Assembly (NCBI RefSeq): GCF_052116585.1
Contig: NZ_JBQKKT010000017.1
Coordinates: 6,142 to 70,141, forward strand
Length of the DNA stretch: 64,000 nucleotides
DNA from: Luteococcus sp052116585
Lineage (GTDB): Bacteria; Actinomycetota; Actinomycetes; Propionibacteriales; Propionibacteriaceae
Reading direction: 5' to 3'
Both the position numbers and the translations under genes were made by a program. Under the pieces are notes generated by a model. That model searched no databases. It saw nothing but the letters and a program-made list of their open reading frames with translations, and had not been told where the DNA came from. Shown here piece by piece: positions 37,655 to 46,787 of this stretch; position 1 is the stretch's first letter, and each line of letters begins with the position of its first letter.

Positions 37655-38917
37655 GTGGTCCAGCCCGATGCCACCGGCCGCCGAGTAGTCCTCGGCGTTG
37701 CCGGTGGCATTGCTGCGTACAAGGCGTGTGAGGTGGTGCGGCGCCTGCGGGATGCCGGCTGCGATGTGACGGTGGTGCCCACCGCCAATGCCCTCAAGTT
37801 CGTGGGGGAGACCACCTGGGCCGCCCTCAGCGGCAAGAAGATCAACACCGACGTCTGGAGTGACGTCACCGAGGTGCCCCACGTCCGGCTGGGACAGACG
37901 GCCGATCTGGTGATGGTGGTGCCCGCCACTGCGGACCTCCTCTCACGCGCCGCCACCGGCCGCGCCGACGACCTCCTCACCAATGTCCTGCTCACCGCCC
38001 ACTGTCCGGTGGTGATGTTCCCGGCGATGCACACCGAGATGTGGCAACACGCCGCCACCGTGGAGAATGTCGCGACGCTGCGTCGTCGGGGAGTGGTCGT
38101 CAAGGACCCGGCGTCCGGCCGGCTGACCGGTGCGGATTCCGGCCCCGGACGGCTGCCCGAACCCGACGAGATCACCGAGATCGCCCTGCGGATCATGGCC
38201 GGCGGGGCCGAGGCCTCGGCAGCTGCGGCAGGCCAGGACCTGGCTGGTCGTCACGTCGTCGTCTCCGCGGGCGGCACCCATGAGGCACTCGACCCGGTGC
38301 GCTACCTGGGCAACTCCTCATCCGGTCTGATGGGGGTGGCCATCGCCCGCGAGGCGGCGCTGCGCGGTGCTCGGGTGACACTGGTGGCCGCCAACATGCA
38401 GGCCACCCCGCCCAGCGGCGTCGAAGTGCGCCCCGTTGTCTCCACGGCCGACCTGGCCCGGGTGATGGGGGAGCTGGCACCGGCCGCCGATGCCATCGTG
38501 ATGGCCGCAGCTCCGGCGGACTTCACCCCCGAACAGCAGGCCGACTCGAAGATCAAGAAGGACGGCCACGGCGGTCTGACGTTGCACCTGGTGCAGACCA
38601 CCGACGTGCTGAAGTCGCTCACCGCAGCGCGCGCACAGGATGGCGAACGCACGGGTCAGGTCATCGTCGGTTTTGCGGCCGAGACGGCTCCCGACCACGA
38701 CGAGTTGTTGCGCATCGGCGCCGCCAAACTCGCGCGCAAGGGCTGCGACCTGCTGGTGCTCAACGACGTCTCAGGTGGCAAGGTCTTTGGCCACTCCACC
38801 ACCCAGATCACCGTGATCAGCCCAGACGGACCCGTCGCCGAGGTGGCGGGCACCAAGTCCGAGGCCGCCGTCGCCATCGTCGACGCGCTCAGCGGACGCT
38901 TGTCCCAGGGCGTCTAG
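37655..38917 (+). CDS. coaBC: Bifunctional CoaBC (PPC synthetase/decarboxylase)
   Basis: The 420-residue enzyme makes phosphopantetheine from phosphopantothenate. The N-terminal FMN-dependent decarboxylase begins VVLGVAGGIAAYKACEVVRR. The C-terminal CoaB part has VVVSAGGTHEALDPVRYLGN and the AAPADF segment. The GTG start lies 11 bases after rpoZ. Its stop codon TAG is also the start of the TAGAGT hexamer upstream of metK. Confidence 0.96.
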   Translation: MVQPDATGRRVVLGVAGGIAAYKACEVVRRLRDAGCDVTVVPTANALKFVGETTWAALSGKKINTDVWSDVTEVPHVRLGQTADLVMVVPATADLLSRAATGRADDLLTNVLLTAHCPVVMFPAMHTEMWQHAATVENVATLRRRGVVVKDPASGRLTGADSGPGRLPEPDEITEIALRIMAGGAEASAAAAGQDLAGRHVVVSAGGTHEALDPVRYLGNSSSGLMGVAIAREAALRGARVTLVAANMQATPPSGVEVRPVVSTADLARVMGELAPAADAIVMAAAPADFTPEQQADSKIKKDGHGGLTLHLVQTTDVLKSLTAARAQDGERTGQVIVGFAAETAPDHDELLRIGAAKLARKGCDLLVLNDVSGGKVFGHSTTQITVISPDGPVAEVAGTKSEAAVAIVDALSGRLSQGV

Positions 38918-39011
38918 AGTGGGTGGTGCCCCGCACGTCCAGGGGCCGTGGTCGGGCATGTGGCCCGACGATTGAACACGTCACAGGGCCGGGCTTGTCG
39001 CCCGGACAGAA
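38915..39011 (+). promoter_or_regulatory. Structured leader of metK
   Basis: TAGAGT (38915-38920) is a likely -10. The ~100-base leader holds two related hairpins, GTCGGGC-ATGTG-GCCCGAC (38951-38969) and CCGGGC-TTGTC-GCCCGG (38989-39005). Both have the core GGGC-NTGTN-GCCC. A third weaker CCCC/GGGG stem precedes them. It does not match the SAM riboswitch classes I know. Confidence 0.4.
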
Positions 39012-39023
39012 TGGAGTATCCCC

Positions 39024-40211
39024 ATGAGCAGGCTCTTCACCTCGGAATCCGTCACCGAGGGCCATCCCGACAAGGTGGCCGACGCCATCAGCGATGCCGT
39101 CCTCGACGCGATGCTGGAACAGGACCGCGGCTCGCGCGTGGCCGTCGAGACGCTCGTGACCACTGGTCTGGTCGTCGTGGCCGGTGAGGTCACCACCGAG
39201 GCCTATGCAGACATCTCCGGGCTGGCACGCCAGACCGTGCTGGACATTGGCTATGACTCGTCGGACAAGGGTTTCGACGGTCGTTCCTGCGGCGTCAGCG
39301 TCGCGATCGGCTCCCAGTCGCCCGACATTGCCCAGGGCGTCGACAAGGCCTTCGAGAACCGCGAAGGCTCCGGTGACGCGCTGGACCTGCAGGGCGCCGG
39401 TGACCAGGGCCTGATGTTCGGATATGCGTGCAGCGAGACGTCCTCCTTCATGCCCCTGCCGATCGACCTGGCCCACCGGCTCTCCGAGCGACTCACGAAG
39501 GTGCGCAAGGACGGCATCCTCGACTACCTGCGCCCCGACGGCAAGACCCAGGTCACCATCGAGTACGACGACAAGGGTCGCCCGGTGGGCGTCGACACGA
39601 TCGTCGTGAGCACCCAGCACGCCGAGGGCATCAGCATCGAGCAGACGATCACCCCGGACCTGGCCAAGCACGTCATCGATCCGGTGTTGGCGAGCTATGA
39701 CCTGCGCACCGACAATCTGAAAACCTTCGTGAACCCCACCGGCAAGTTCGTCATCGGTGGTCCGATGGGTGATGCCGGAGTGACCGGCCGCAAGATCATC
39801 GTCGACACCTATGGCGGCATGGCCCGTCACGGTGGCGGTGCCTTCAGCGGGAAGGATCCGTCGAAGGTGGACCGTTCCGCGGCCTACGCGCTGCGCTGGG
39901 TGGCCAAGAATGTGGTGGCCGCCGAGCTGGCCGAGAAGTGTGAGGTGCAGGTGGCCTATGCGATCGGCAAGGCCGCACCGGTGGGCTTCTACGTCGACAC
40001 CTTTGGCACGGGGGCCGTGGGGGAGGACCAGATCCGCGATGCCGTGCTTGAGGTCTTCGACCTGCGCCCGGCCGCGATCGTGCGAGACCTGGACCTGCTC
40101 AACGTGAAGTACTCCACCTTCACCGCCTACGGGCACTTCGGCCGTCAGCTGCCCGGCATGAACTGGGAGAAGCTTGACCGGGTGGATGCGCTGAAGGCCG
40201 CCATCCGCTGA
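39024..40211 (+). CDS. metK: S-adenosylmethionine synthetase
   Basis: The 395-residue enzyme makes SAM from methionine and ATP. Motifs are LFTSESVTEGHPDKVADAIS, GAGDQGLMFGYAC and GGGAFSGKDPSKVDRS. The length is standard. It has its own leader and a strong terminator. MetH, which regenerates methionine, is encoded 9 kb downstream. Confidence 0.98.
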   Translation: MSRLFTSESVTEGHPDKVADAISDAVLDAMLEQDRGSRVAVETLVTTGLVVVAGEVTTEAYADISGLARQTVLDIGYDSSDKGFDGRSCGVSVAIGSQSPDIAQGVDKAFENREGSGDALDLQGAGDQGLMFGYACSETSSFMPLPIDLAHRLSERLTKVRKDGILDYLRPDGKTQVTIEYDDKGRPVGVDTIVVSTQHAEGISIEQTITPDLAKHVIDPVLASYDLRTDNLKTFVNPTGKFVIGGPMGDAGVTGRKIIVDTYGGMARHGGGAFSGKDPSKVDRSAAYALRWVAKNVVAAELAEKCEVQVAYAIGKAAPVGFYVDTFGTGAVGEDQIRDAVLEVFDLRPAAIVRDLDLLNVKYSTFTAYGHFGRQLPGMNWEKLDRVDALKAAIR

Positions 40212-40228
40212 TCGTGCGGTAGAACCTC

Positions 40229-40272
40229 ACCGAGGGTGTCGGTGCTCCACGGGGAGCGTCGGCACCCTCGGT
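40229..40272 (+). terminator. Intrinsic terminator of metK
   Basis: ACCGAGGGTG pairs with CACCCTCGGT, with an inner GTGCTCC/GGGAGC stem. It lies 17 bases after the metK stop. Confidence 0.85.
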
Positions 40273-40318
40273 TCGTGTTGGCCACAGTTCGTGTTGGGCA
40301 CAGTTCGTGTTGGTGGCG
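40271..40318 (+). repeat. Three tandem 16-bp units fused to the metK terminator
   Basis: Units are GTTCGTGTTGGCCACA, GTTCGTGTTGGGCACA and GTTCGTGTTGGTGGCG. The first begins with the last two bases of the terminator 3' arm. Confidence 0.9.
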
Positions 40319-40328
40319 GGTCCGGGGA

Positions 40329-41630
40329 TCAGGTGGTCGTGGAGCGACGCAGCCGGGTCAGGTGGTGCATCCGTCGCGCGATTCGTTTGAGGGGCAGTGC
40401 CAGTGCTGACCCGACGAGCAGGCCCAGGGCGATGGCGGTGACGAAGGTGATCACGCCGTAGACGGCATCGGCCTGTCCGGTGCCCAGACCGACGGTGGTC
40501 ACGCCCATCAGACCTAGCGTCCCGGGCACCAGCAGCCAGAAGCTGGGCAGGAAGGTCACCAGCCTGGGCACATTGGCCCTGGTGGACTCGATGGCGGTGG
40601 AGAGGAAGCTGGCCACCACGGCCCCGCAGAAGGCACCCACCGGCATCGAACCGCCATAGGTCTGGCCGGTCATCTGGGTGATGAAGGTGCACACCAGCAC
40701 CAGCGTCGTCCAGCCGAAGAGCCGCCAGGGCACGGACTCGGACAGGGTGATGCCGAGCGCGATCAGGGCCAGTCCTGCCGGGAAGGACCAGATGCCCAGG
40801 TCATGCAGGCGGGTGTTGGTCAGCTCGGAGGTGGGCAGCCCCAGCAGGAGGCTGGCGGCCACCACCCCCAGCGCGAAGAGGAGCAACTGCACCAGCCCGT
40901 TGAAAAAGCGTGCGGTGCCGGAGACGATGGCGCCCGTGGCCAGTTCGGCGATCCCGGTGCTCAGCAGGGCGCCGGGCAGCAGCACGGCGATCGGGCAGAT
41001 CAGCGTCCGCAGGGGGCCCTCCACCAGGCCCAGCTGGTCGGCCCCCATCACCACCAGCGAGACCACCAGCGCCGCCACGCTGGGCAGCAGGGCCGCGAGC
41101 AATGCGTGGCGGGTGGAGGCGCGCATCAGGAAGCTCACCAGCAGGGAGCAGAATCCGGCCAGCAGCACGTTGATCGCGGAGGGCTGCATGATGAGGCAGA
41201 TGCCCATGGAGACCATCACCAGTCCCAGGTAGAAGCCCCAGGCGCCGTAGGCGTGGGGGATCCTGCGGGCGGCGGCCATGGCGGCCACGCCCTGGTCCAC
41301 GTCCAGCCGGCCGGCCAGCAGGTCCCGCCGCACCTCGCCCACCCGCAGTGACTGGTCCAGGCGCATGCCGCCCTCGACCCGTTCGATCGTGGCGGGTTCC
41401 CCTGAGGCCAGTGCCAGGGTGACTGCGGTGGGTGTGGCGGAGACCTGGATGTGCTGGTGTCCCAGATGGGCACCCAGCCGACGCACCTCGGTCTCGGCGT
41501 CGGTCACGGTGGCCCCACCGGCCACCAGCCCCGCGCCCACATAGGTCAGCAGGCGACGCGTCGCGACGTCATCGCGGGGGCTTTCGGCCTGGCCCTGGTG
41601 GGCGGGAGGGGCGTCATCACGACAGGTCAC
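40329..41630 (-). CDS. ThrE-like threonine/serine exporter
   Basis: The 433-residue protein has an N-terminal soluble half (VGAGLVAGGATVTDAETEVRR) and about ten membrane segments, the layout of ThrE (DUF1212 plus DUF3815). ThrE of Corynebacterium exports threonine and serine; substrate specificity here is inferred. The GTG start is set by TAGTGT 6 bases upstream. It is divergent from priA and convergent with metK. Confidence 0.88.
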   Translation of the reverse strand: MTCRDDAPPAHQGQAESPRDDVATRRLLTYVGAGLVAGGATVTDAETEVRRLGAHLGHQHIQVSATPTAVTLALASGEPATIERVEGGMRLDQSLRVGEVRRDLLAGRLDVDQGVAAMAAARRIPHAYGAWGFYLGLVMVSMGICLIMQPSAINVLLAGFCSLLVSFLMRASTRHALLAALLPSVAALVVSLVVMGADQLGLVEGPLRTLICPIAVLLPGALLSTGIAELATGAIVSGTARFFNGLVQLLLFALGVVAASLLLGLPTSELTNTRLHDLGIWSFPAGLALIALGITLSESVPWRLFGWTTLVLVCTFITQMTGQTYGGSMPVGAFCGAVVASFLSTAIESTRANVPRLVTFLPSFWLLVPGTLGLMGVTTVGLGTGQADAVYGVITFVTAIALGLLVGSALALPLKRIARRMHHLTRLRRSTTT

Positions 41631-41636
41631 GGCGAC

Positions 41637-41642
41637 ACACTA
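41637..41642 (-). promoter_or_regulatory. Leaderless -10 (TAGTGT) of the ThrE-like gene
   Basis: TAGTGT on the minus strand ends 6 bases before the GTG. Confidence 0.5.
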
Positions 41643-41688
41643 GCGAGCCGCCAGCCCTGCCCGGGGCAGCAGTGTCGGAGGCACCGCC

Positions 41689-41694
41689 TACCAT
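41689..41694 (+). promoter_or_regulatory. Leaderless -10 (TACCAT) of priA
   Basis: TACCAT ends 7 bases before the priA GTG and fixes that start over a longer upstream frame. Confidence 0.5.
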
Positions 41695-41701
41695 CGTCAG
41701 G

Positions 41702-43684
41702 GTGATCGAACTGCCCGTGGCCCGCTGCGCGATCGACGTGCCCCTGCCGCACCTCGATCGCTTCTTCGACTACGAGGTTCCCGAGGCCCTGGATGAAGCA
41801 GCCTGTCCTGGGGCCCGGGTGCGGGTGCGCTTTGCGGGCCGCCTGCGCGACGGTTTCGTCGTCGAACGGTTGGCCGTCAGCGACGCCGGGGTGAAGCTGT
41901 CCCGGCTGGAGAAGGTCATCAGCAGCGAACCGGTGCTGGGAGAACAGCAGGTGACGTTGATCCGTGCGGTGGCCGATCACTGTGCGGGCACCTTCAGCGA
42001 CGTGATGCGGCTGGCCATCCCACCGCGGCATGCCGCCACGGAGAAGGCGCAGCCCAAGCCCTGGCCCGAACCGTCCATCCCGGAATTCGTGGCGGGACCC
42101 CTTTCGGACTATCCCCACGGGGCCCAGTTCCTGGAGCACCTGGCAGCCGGCGAGTCGCCCCGGGCCTTCTGGCAGGTGGTGGCCAGCGCTGCGCAGGATC
42201 CGTGGCAGGGGTTGGTCCAGGCCTGCGCCGCCACGCTGCGGTCACAGCGGGGCGTGCTGCTGTTGGTGCCAGACGTCAAGGACCTGGAGAGACTCCGCGA
42301 ACGACTGGGCGAGACGCTGGGGGCCGGTTGCGTGGCCGTCCTCCACAATGACCTGGGGCCAGCGGCTCGCTATCGCAACTTCCTGGCCGCCTCCCGCGGG
42401 CAGGCCCGGGTGGTGATCGGCACCAGGGCGGCGGCCTTCGCACCGGTGCGTGACCTGGGGCTGGTGGCGCTGTGGGACGACGGCGATGACCTGTGGGCCG
42501 AGCCGCGGGCTCCCTACTTCCACGCCCGGGACGTGGCAGCCCTGCGGGCCACCCAGCAGAAGGCGGCCCTGCTCTATGCTGCCCGCGGACGCAGCTGTGA
42601 GGTGCAGCACTGGATCGAACGCAGCTGGCTGCTGCCGATCGAGATGCCGTCGGCCGAGATCCGTCGCCTCTCACCGGCCGTGCGGGTGGCCGCAGACTCG
42701 GATCTGGCGCTGGAACGAGATCCCCTGGCCGCCTCGGTCCGCCTGCCGAACCTGGTCTTCGAGACCATCCGGCGATCCCTGCCGCAGGGTCCGGTGCTGG
42801 TGCAGGTGCCGCGCGCCGGCTACCTGGTGGCACTGGCCTGCCAGACCTGCCGGACCCCGGTGCGCTGCGCTGCCTGTCACGGTCCGGTGCAGTCGCGGCG
42901 CCGCGACGGCGAACAGCAGTTGTCCTGCCGGTGGTGTGGGCGTCTGGTGGTCGGATGGCAGTGCGGCACCTGCGGGGACCGGCGGCTGCGGGCGCCGGTC
43001 GTCGGTTCGGTGCGGACCGGTGAGGAGCTCGGCCGCGCCTTTCCCGGGACGCTGGTGATCGACTCGTCGGGGGAGTGCGTGCGCAGCCAGGTGGGGGGCG
43101 AACCAGCGCTGGTGATTGCCACACCGGGAGCGGAACCGGTGGCCGAGGGCGGCTATGCAGCGGCCGTACTCCTGGACACCGTGATGCAGCTCTCCCGGCC
43201 TGACCTGCGGGTGGCCGAGGAGGCGCTGCGTCGCTGGATGAATGTCCTGGGGCTGGTGCGGCCCGGGGCTGACGGCGGCAGCGTGGCGGTGGTGGGCCCC
43301 AGCGATGACCGCACGATCCAGGCCCTGGTCCGCACGGATCCGGGTGGCTTCGCCGAACGGGAGCTGGCGGATCGCTTCGAGGCCCGCTTCCCACCGGCCG
43401 CGAAGTTCATCACCCTGGAGGGGAACACACGCGCCCTCGACGAGATGGTCCAGGCCAGTGAACTGCCCGAGGTCGTGGACGTCCTGGGGCCGGTGCCCGC
43501 AGGGGGTTCCGGTCCGGGAGGCGGTCTTGACCCGGACGAGGAGATCCACCGGCTGACGCTGCGCACGCCCGGTTCCCACGGCCGGGAGCTCACCGCCGCG
43601 GTGAAGGCAGCGAGTGCGGTGCGATCCGCCAAGAAGGCGGAGGGCGCTGTGCGGGTGCGGGTGGATCCCGCGGCGCTGGCGTGA
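41702..43684 (+). CDS. priA: PriA-like primosomal protein N' lacking helicase motifs
   Basis: The 660-residue protein keeps the PriA DNA-binding N-terminus (DVPLPHLDRFFDYEVPE) and the zinc-binding cysteine cluster (CQTCRTPVRCAACHG, CRWCG, CGTCG). It has no Walker A GxGKT and no DEAH box; the Walker B region reads LWDDGDDLW. Actinobacterial PriA proteins are known to have lost ATPase motifs, so it probably acts as a loading or recognition factor rather than a helicase. It is upstream of fmt with a 56-base gap. Confidence 0.92.
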   Translation: MIELPVARCAIDVPLPHLDRFFDYEVPEALDEAACPGARVRVRFAGRLRDGFVVERLAVSDAGVKLSRLEKVISSEPVLGEQQVTLIRAVADHCAGTFSDVMRLAIPPRHAATEKAQPKPWPEPSIPEFVAGPLSDYPHGAQFLEHLAAGESPRAFWQVVASAAQDPWQGLVQACAATLRSQRGVLLLVPDVKDLERLRERLGETLGAGCVAVLHNDLGPAARYRNFLAASRGQARVVIGTRAAAFAPVRDLGLVALWDDGDDLWAEPRAPYFHARDVAALRATQQKAALLYAARGRSCEVQHWIERSWLLPIEMPSAEIRRLSPAVRVAADSDLALERDPLAASVRLPNLVFETIRRSLPQGPVLVQVPRAGYLVALACQTCRTPVRCAACHGPVQSRRRDGEQQLSCRWCGRLVVGWQCGTCGDRRLRAPVVGSVRTGEELGRAFPGTLVIDSSGECVRSQVGGEPALVIATPGAEPVAEGGYAAAVLLDTVMQLSRPDLRVAEEALRRWMNVLGLVRPGADGGSVAVVGPSDDRTIQALVRTDPGGFAERELADRFEARFPPAAKFITLEGNTRALDEMVQASELPEVVDVLGPVPAGGSGPGGGLDPDEEIHRLTLRTPGSHGRELTAAVKAASAVRSAKKAEGAVRVRVDPAALA

Positions 43685-43728
43685 GCCGGGATTCGCTCGG
43701 ATGGGATGGGGCACTAGGCCAGACAGGA

Positions 43729-43734
43729 TAGGTT
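43729..43734 (+). promoter_or_regulatory. Leaderless -10 (TAGGTT) of fmt
   Basis: TAGGTT ends 6 bases before the fmt GTG. Confidence 0.5.
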
Positions 43735-43740
43735 TGCGCC

Positions 43741-44706
43741 GTGAGAGTTGTCTTTGCCGGCACACCGGAACCCGCCGTCCCCAGCCTGGAGGCGATCGTC
43801 GCCGCTGGCCACGACGTGGTCGGGGTGGTGACCAGACCGGACGCACCCGCCGGCCGGGGCAAGCGTCTGACGGCCTCGCCCGTGGCCGCCAAGGCGCAGG
43901 AGCTGGGCCTGGAGGTGGTCAAGCCACATCATCCGCGCGATGAGGAGTTCGTGGCCTGGTTGACCGAGCGCCAGCCCGAGGTGTGCCCCGTCGTGGCCTA
44001 TGGAGCCCTGGTGCCGCAGCACGTGCTGGCGATTCCCACCCATGGTTGGGTGAACCTGCACTTCTCGCTGCTGCCGGCCTGGCGCGGTGCAGCCCCCGTG
44101 CAGCGCAGCATCATGGCGGGGGAGCAGGTCACCGGAGCCACCACCTTTGAGCTGGTCCCGGAGCTGGACGCCGGCCCGGTCTACGGCACCATCCAGGAGC
44201 CCATCGGCGCTCTGGACACCTCGGCCGATCTCCTGGACAGGCTGGCCCGGCGCGGCGCCGATCTGCTGGTGCAGACCCTGACGGACATCGGCCGCGGCAT
44301 GCGCCCCACCGCACAGGCACCGACGGGTGTCAGCCTCGCTCCCAAGATCACCGTGGAGGAGACCCGGATCGACTGGAGCAGACCGGCCGACGAGATCTCG
44401 GCCCTGGTGCGCGGAGCCAATCCGAACCCGGGGGCGTGGACAGTCCTGGAGGGCCAGCGGTTCAAGGTCTTGCTGGCCCGGCCGGTGGGCTGGGAGCAGC
44501 CGCTGCGCCCCGGCCAGCTGGCGGCCACCAAGCGACAGCTCGTCGCCGGGACGGGCGACGGCGTGGTCGAACTGCTGCAGGTGCAGGCCTTCGGCAAGAA
44601 GCAGATGGCCGGGGCCGACTGGGCGCGGGGCATGCACGAGCTGCCCACCGCCTTCGACGATCCTGCGGGACAGTCCACCGGGCAGCACGAGGAGGCACGA
44701 GCATGA
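43741..44706 (+). CDS. fmt: Methionyl-tRNA formyltransferase
   Basis: The 321-residue enzyme formylates initiator Met-tRNA. It starts with GTG (MRVVFAGTPEPAVPSLEAI). The active-site segments are WVNLHFSLLPAWRGAAPVQ and ELDAGPVYG. The C-terminal domain ends near MAGADWARG. The stop overlaps the rsmB ATG by 4 bases. Confidence 0.97.
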   Translation: MRVVFAGTPEPAVPSLEAIVAAGHDVVGVVTRPDAPAGRGKRLTASPVAAKAQELGLEVVKPHHPRDEEFVAWLTERQPEVCPVVAYGALVPQHVLAIPTHGWVNLHFSLLPAWRGAAPVQRSIMAGEQVTGATTFELVPELDAGPVYGTIQEPIGALDTSADLLDRLARRGADLLVQTLTDIGRGMRPTAQAPTGVSLAPKITVEETRIDWSRPADEISALVRGANPNPGAWTVLEGQRFKVLLARPVGWEQPLRPGQLAATKRQLVAGTGDGVVELLQVQAFGKKQMAGADWARGMHELPTAFDDPAGQSTGQHEEARA

Positions 44707-46073
44707 GCCCACGTGACGTCCGCCGTCCCCCGGAGCGGTTCATCGACCTGGCGCGGATGGCAGCCTTCGACACCCTGCGCGACGTGCACGCCAGCGACGC
44801 CTATGCCAATCTGGCCCTGGCCGAACAGCAGCGCGAGCACGACCTCAACGCGCAGGAGGCCGCGCTGTGCACGGAGCTCGTCAACGGCACCTGCCGTTGG
44901 GAGGGCACTTATGACCGGATCATCGAGGCCGCGGGCGGGCGCGCGCTCGGCACCCTGCAACCCGCCATCGTCGACGTGTTGCGCCTGGGGACCCACCAGC
45001 TGCTGGGCATGCGCACCCCCACGCACGCGGCCGTCTCCACGTCGGTGGACCTGGCCGGGATCGCGCTGGGTGAGCGCACCACCGGCGTGGTCAACGCGAT
45101 CATCCGCAAGGTGGCCCAGAAGTCCCTCGACGAGTGGCTCGACGAGCTGACCGCCGGGATGGGGGAGCGCGGGGCCCTGGCGCTGCGCACCGGGCATCCC
45201 CGGTGGATCGTGGACGCCTGGGCGGCGGTGCTGCCCGACGATGAACTGGAGGCCGCACTCCTGGCGGACAATGAGCCCCCCGTGCCCACCCTGGTCGTGC
45301 GGCCCGGGCTGGCCGAACGCGACGAACTGCTCACGGACGGTGGACGCCCCACCGAGTACTCGCCCCACGGCGTGGTGCGGGAGGGCAATCCCGCCCAGCT
45401 GGCGGCGGTGCGCCAGCGTCGCGCCGGAGTGCAGGACGAGGGTTCCCAGCTGGTGGCGCTGGCCCTGACGCGGGTGGACGCGCCGGCCGGCCGCTGGCTG
45501 GACCTGTGCGCCGGGCCCGGCGGCAAGGCGGCGCTGCTGGCAGGGCTGGCGGGACAGCAGGGATCCACGCTGCTGGCCAATGAGGCGCACCAGCACCGGG
45601 CCGAACTGGTCCGCAAGGCCTTGATGGGCTACCCCGTCAACACCTGGCAGGTGCAGACCGGTGACGGCACCCGCCCGTCGTGGGAACCCGGCAGCTTCAC
45701 CCGGGTGATGGCCGATGTGCCGTGCTCCGGCTTGGGATCACTGCGTCGCCGTCCGGAGTCCCGCTGGCGCCGGACCCCCGAGGACGTGCACGAGCTGCAC
45801 GAGTTGCAGGCCGCTCTGCTGGACTCGGCCATCACGTCGACGGCCCCGGGCGGCGTTCTCGCCTATGTGACCTGTTCGCCGCACCGGGCGGAGACCGCGG
45901 CCATCGTGCAGCAGGTGGCCGACGAGCGCGTCGAGATCCTGGACGCGCCGTCCTTCCTGACGGAGGTGCCCGACTGCCGTGCCTTGACCGACGAGCGCTT
46001 CGTCCAACTCTGGCCGCACCGGCACGGGACCGACGCGATGTTCCTGGTCCTGATGAGGCGACGCCAGGACTGA
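44703..46073 (+). CDS. rsmB: 16S rRNA (cytosine-967-C5)-methyltransferase
   Basis: The 456-residue protein has an N-terminal NusB-like domain and a C-terminal SAM-dependent domain. Motifs are LDLCAGPGGKAALLA, the catalytic cysteine in ADVPCSGLGSLRRRPE, and the second in YVTCSPHRAET. Start and overlap with fmt (ATGA) are clear. It acts on helix 31 of 16S rRNA by family knowledge. Confidence 0.95.
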   Translation: MSPRDVRRPPERFIDLARMAAFDTLRDVHASDAYANLALAEQQREHDLNAQEAALCTELVNGTCRWEGTYDRIIEAAGGRALGTLQPAIVDVLRLGTHQLLGMRTPTHAAVSTSVDLAGIALGERTTGVVNAIIRKVAQKSLDEWLDELTAGMGERGALALRTGHPRWIVDAWAAVLPDDELEAALLADNEPPVPTLVVRPGLAERDELLTDGGRPTEYSPHGVVREGNPAQLAAVRQRRAGVQDEGSQLVALALTRVDAPAGRWLDLCAGPGGKAALLAGLAGQQGSTLLANEAHQHRAELVRKALMGYPVNTWQVQTGDGTRPSWEPGSFTRVMADVPCSGLGSLRRRPESRWRRTPEDVHELHELQAALLDSAITSTAPGGVLAYVTCSPHRAETAAIVQQVADERVEILDAPSFLTEVPDCRALTDERFVQLWPHRHGTDAMFLVLMRRRQD

Positions 46074-46076
46074 ACC

Positions 46077-46745
46077 ATGGGGCAGGGGAGAACGCAGGCG
46101 CAGGGCGCCGACCAGCCGGGCGAGGCCGATTTCGCCGCGCGGCTGGCGGCATCCGTGCAGCAGCGGGGACTGTCGCTGTCGCGGATTCGCCGTCGTGTGG
46201 AGGAGATGGGGCTCTCGGTCTCCGAGGCGACGCTGAGCTACTGGTGCACGGGGCGGTCACGGCCGATCCGGGCGAGCTCGCTGGAAGTGGTGCGTGCGCT
46301 GGAGATCATCCTGGGCACGGAGCCGGGGTGGCTCGTCGCGGCCCTGCCCAGCGGGAAGGGGGTCCACTCCCTGGCGGGCGTCATCAGCCGGCACCAGTTG
46401 TTGGAGCAGGCCGTCCAGGAGCATGCCCTGGCCACCTCCGCCGACTGGCGCACCATCGCGGTGAACTACACGGTGACGGTGGAATCCGATGGGTGGCAGC
46501 GCAGCACCGGAACCGGCTATGCCCTCAAACAGCAGATCAGGAACCTGGTGGTCCAGGTGGACTTCGAAGGCACGATGCCGCGCGACTTCGTCGCCACCGT
46601 CCAGACGCCCGGCGACGCGGAGCCGGTGGAGCGTGCGGGACTGCTGCGCCGCGGAGCCCACTGTGTGCAGGCCGTCCTGAGGGATCCGGGACCCGGGATG
46701 TACGAGGTCGCGTGGAGCTGGGGCGACGACGCGTCGCCCAGCTAG
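46077..46745 (+). CDS. Helix-turn-helix protein of unknown function
   Basis: The 222-residue protein starts 3 bases after rsmB. Residues 15-80 look like a Cro/XRE-type helix-turn-helix (RLAASVQQRGLSLSRIRRRV, SEATLSYWCTGRSRP). The remainder is a beta-rich domain (VNYTVTVESDGWQ, VVQVDFEG). I do not recognise the C-terminal domain. It could be a regulator sensing a ligand with its second half. It is probably co-transcribed with rsmB. Confidence 0.7.
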   Translation: MGQGRTQAQGADQPGEADFAARLAASVQQRGLSLSRIRRRVEEMGLSVSEATLSYWCTGRSRPIRASSLEVVRALEIILGTEPGWLVAALPSGKGVHSLAGVISRHQLLEQAVQEHALATSADWRTIAVNYTVTVESDGWQRSTGTGYALKQQIRNLVVQVDFEGTMPRDFVATVQTPGDAEPVERAGLLRRGAHCVQAVLRDPGPGMYEVAWSWGDDASPS

Positions 46746-46774
46746 CCCGGTCATGGGTCACCGGAGCGGATCGA

Positions 46775-46780
46775 TAGGCT
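46775..46780 (+). promoter_or_regulatory. Leaderless -10 (TAGGCT) of rpe
   Basis: TAGGCT ends 7 bases before the ATG. Confidence 0.6.
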
Positions 46781-46787
46781 GGATGCC

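Noticed and set aside
38918..39023. Known SAM riboswitch upstream of metK
   Set aside because: Hairpins exist but the conserved cores of the SAM classes I know are not present.
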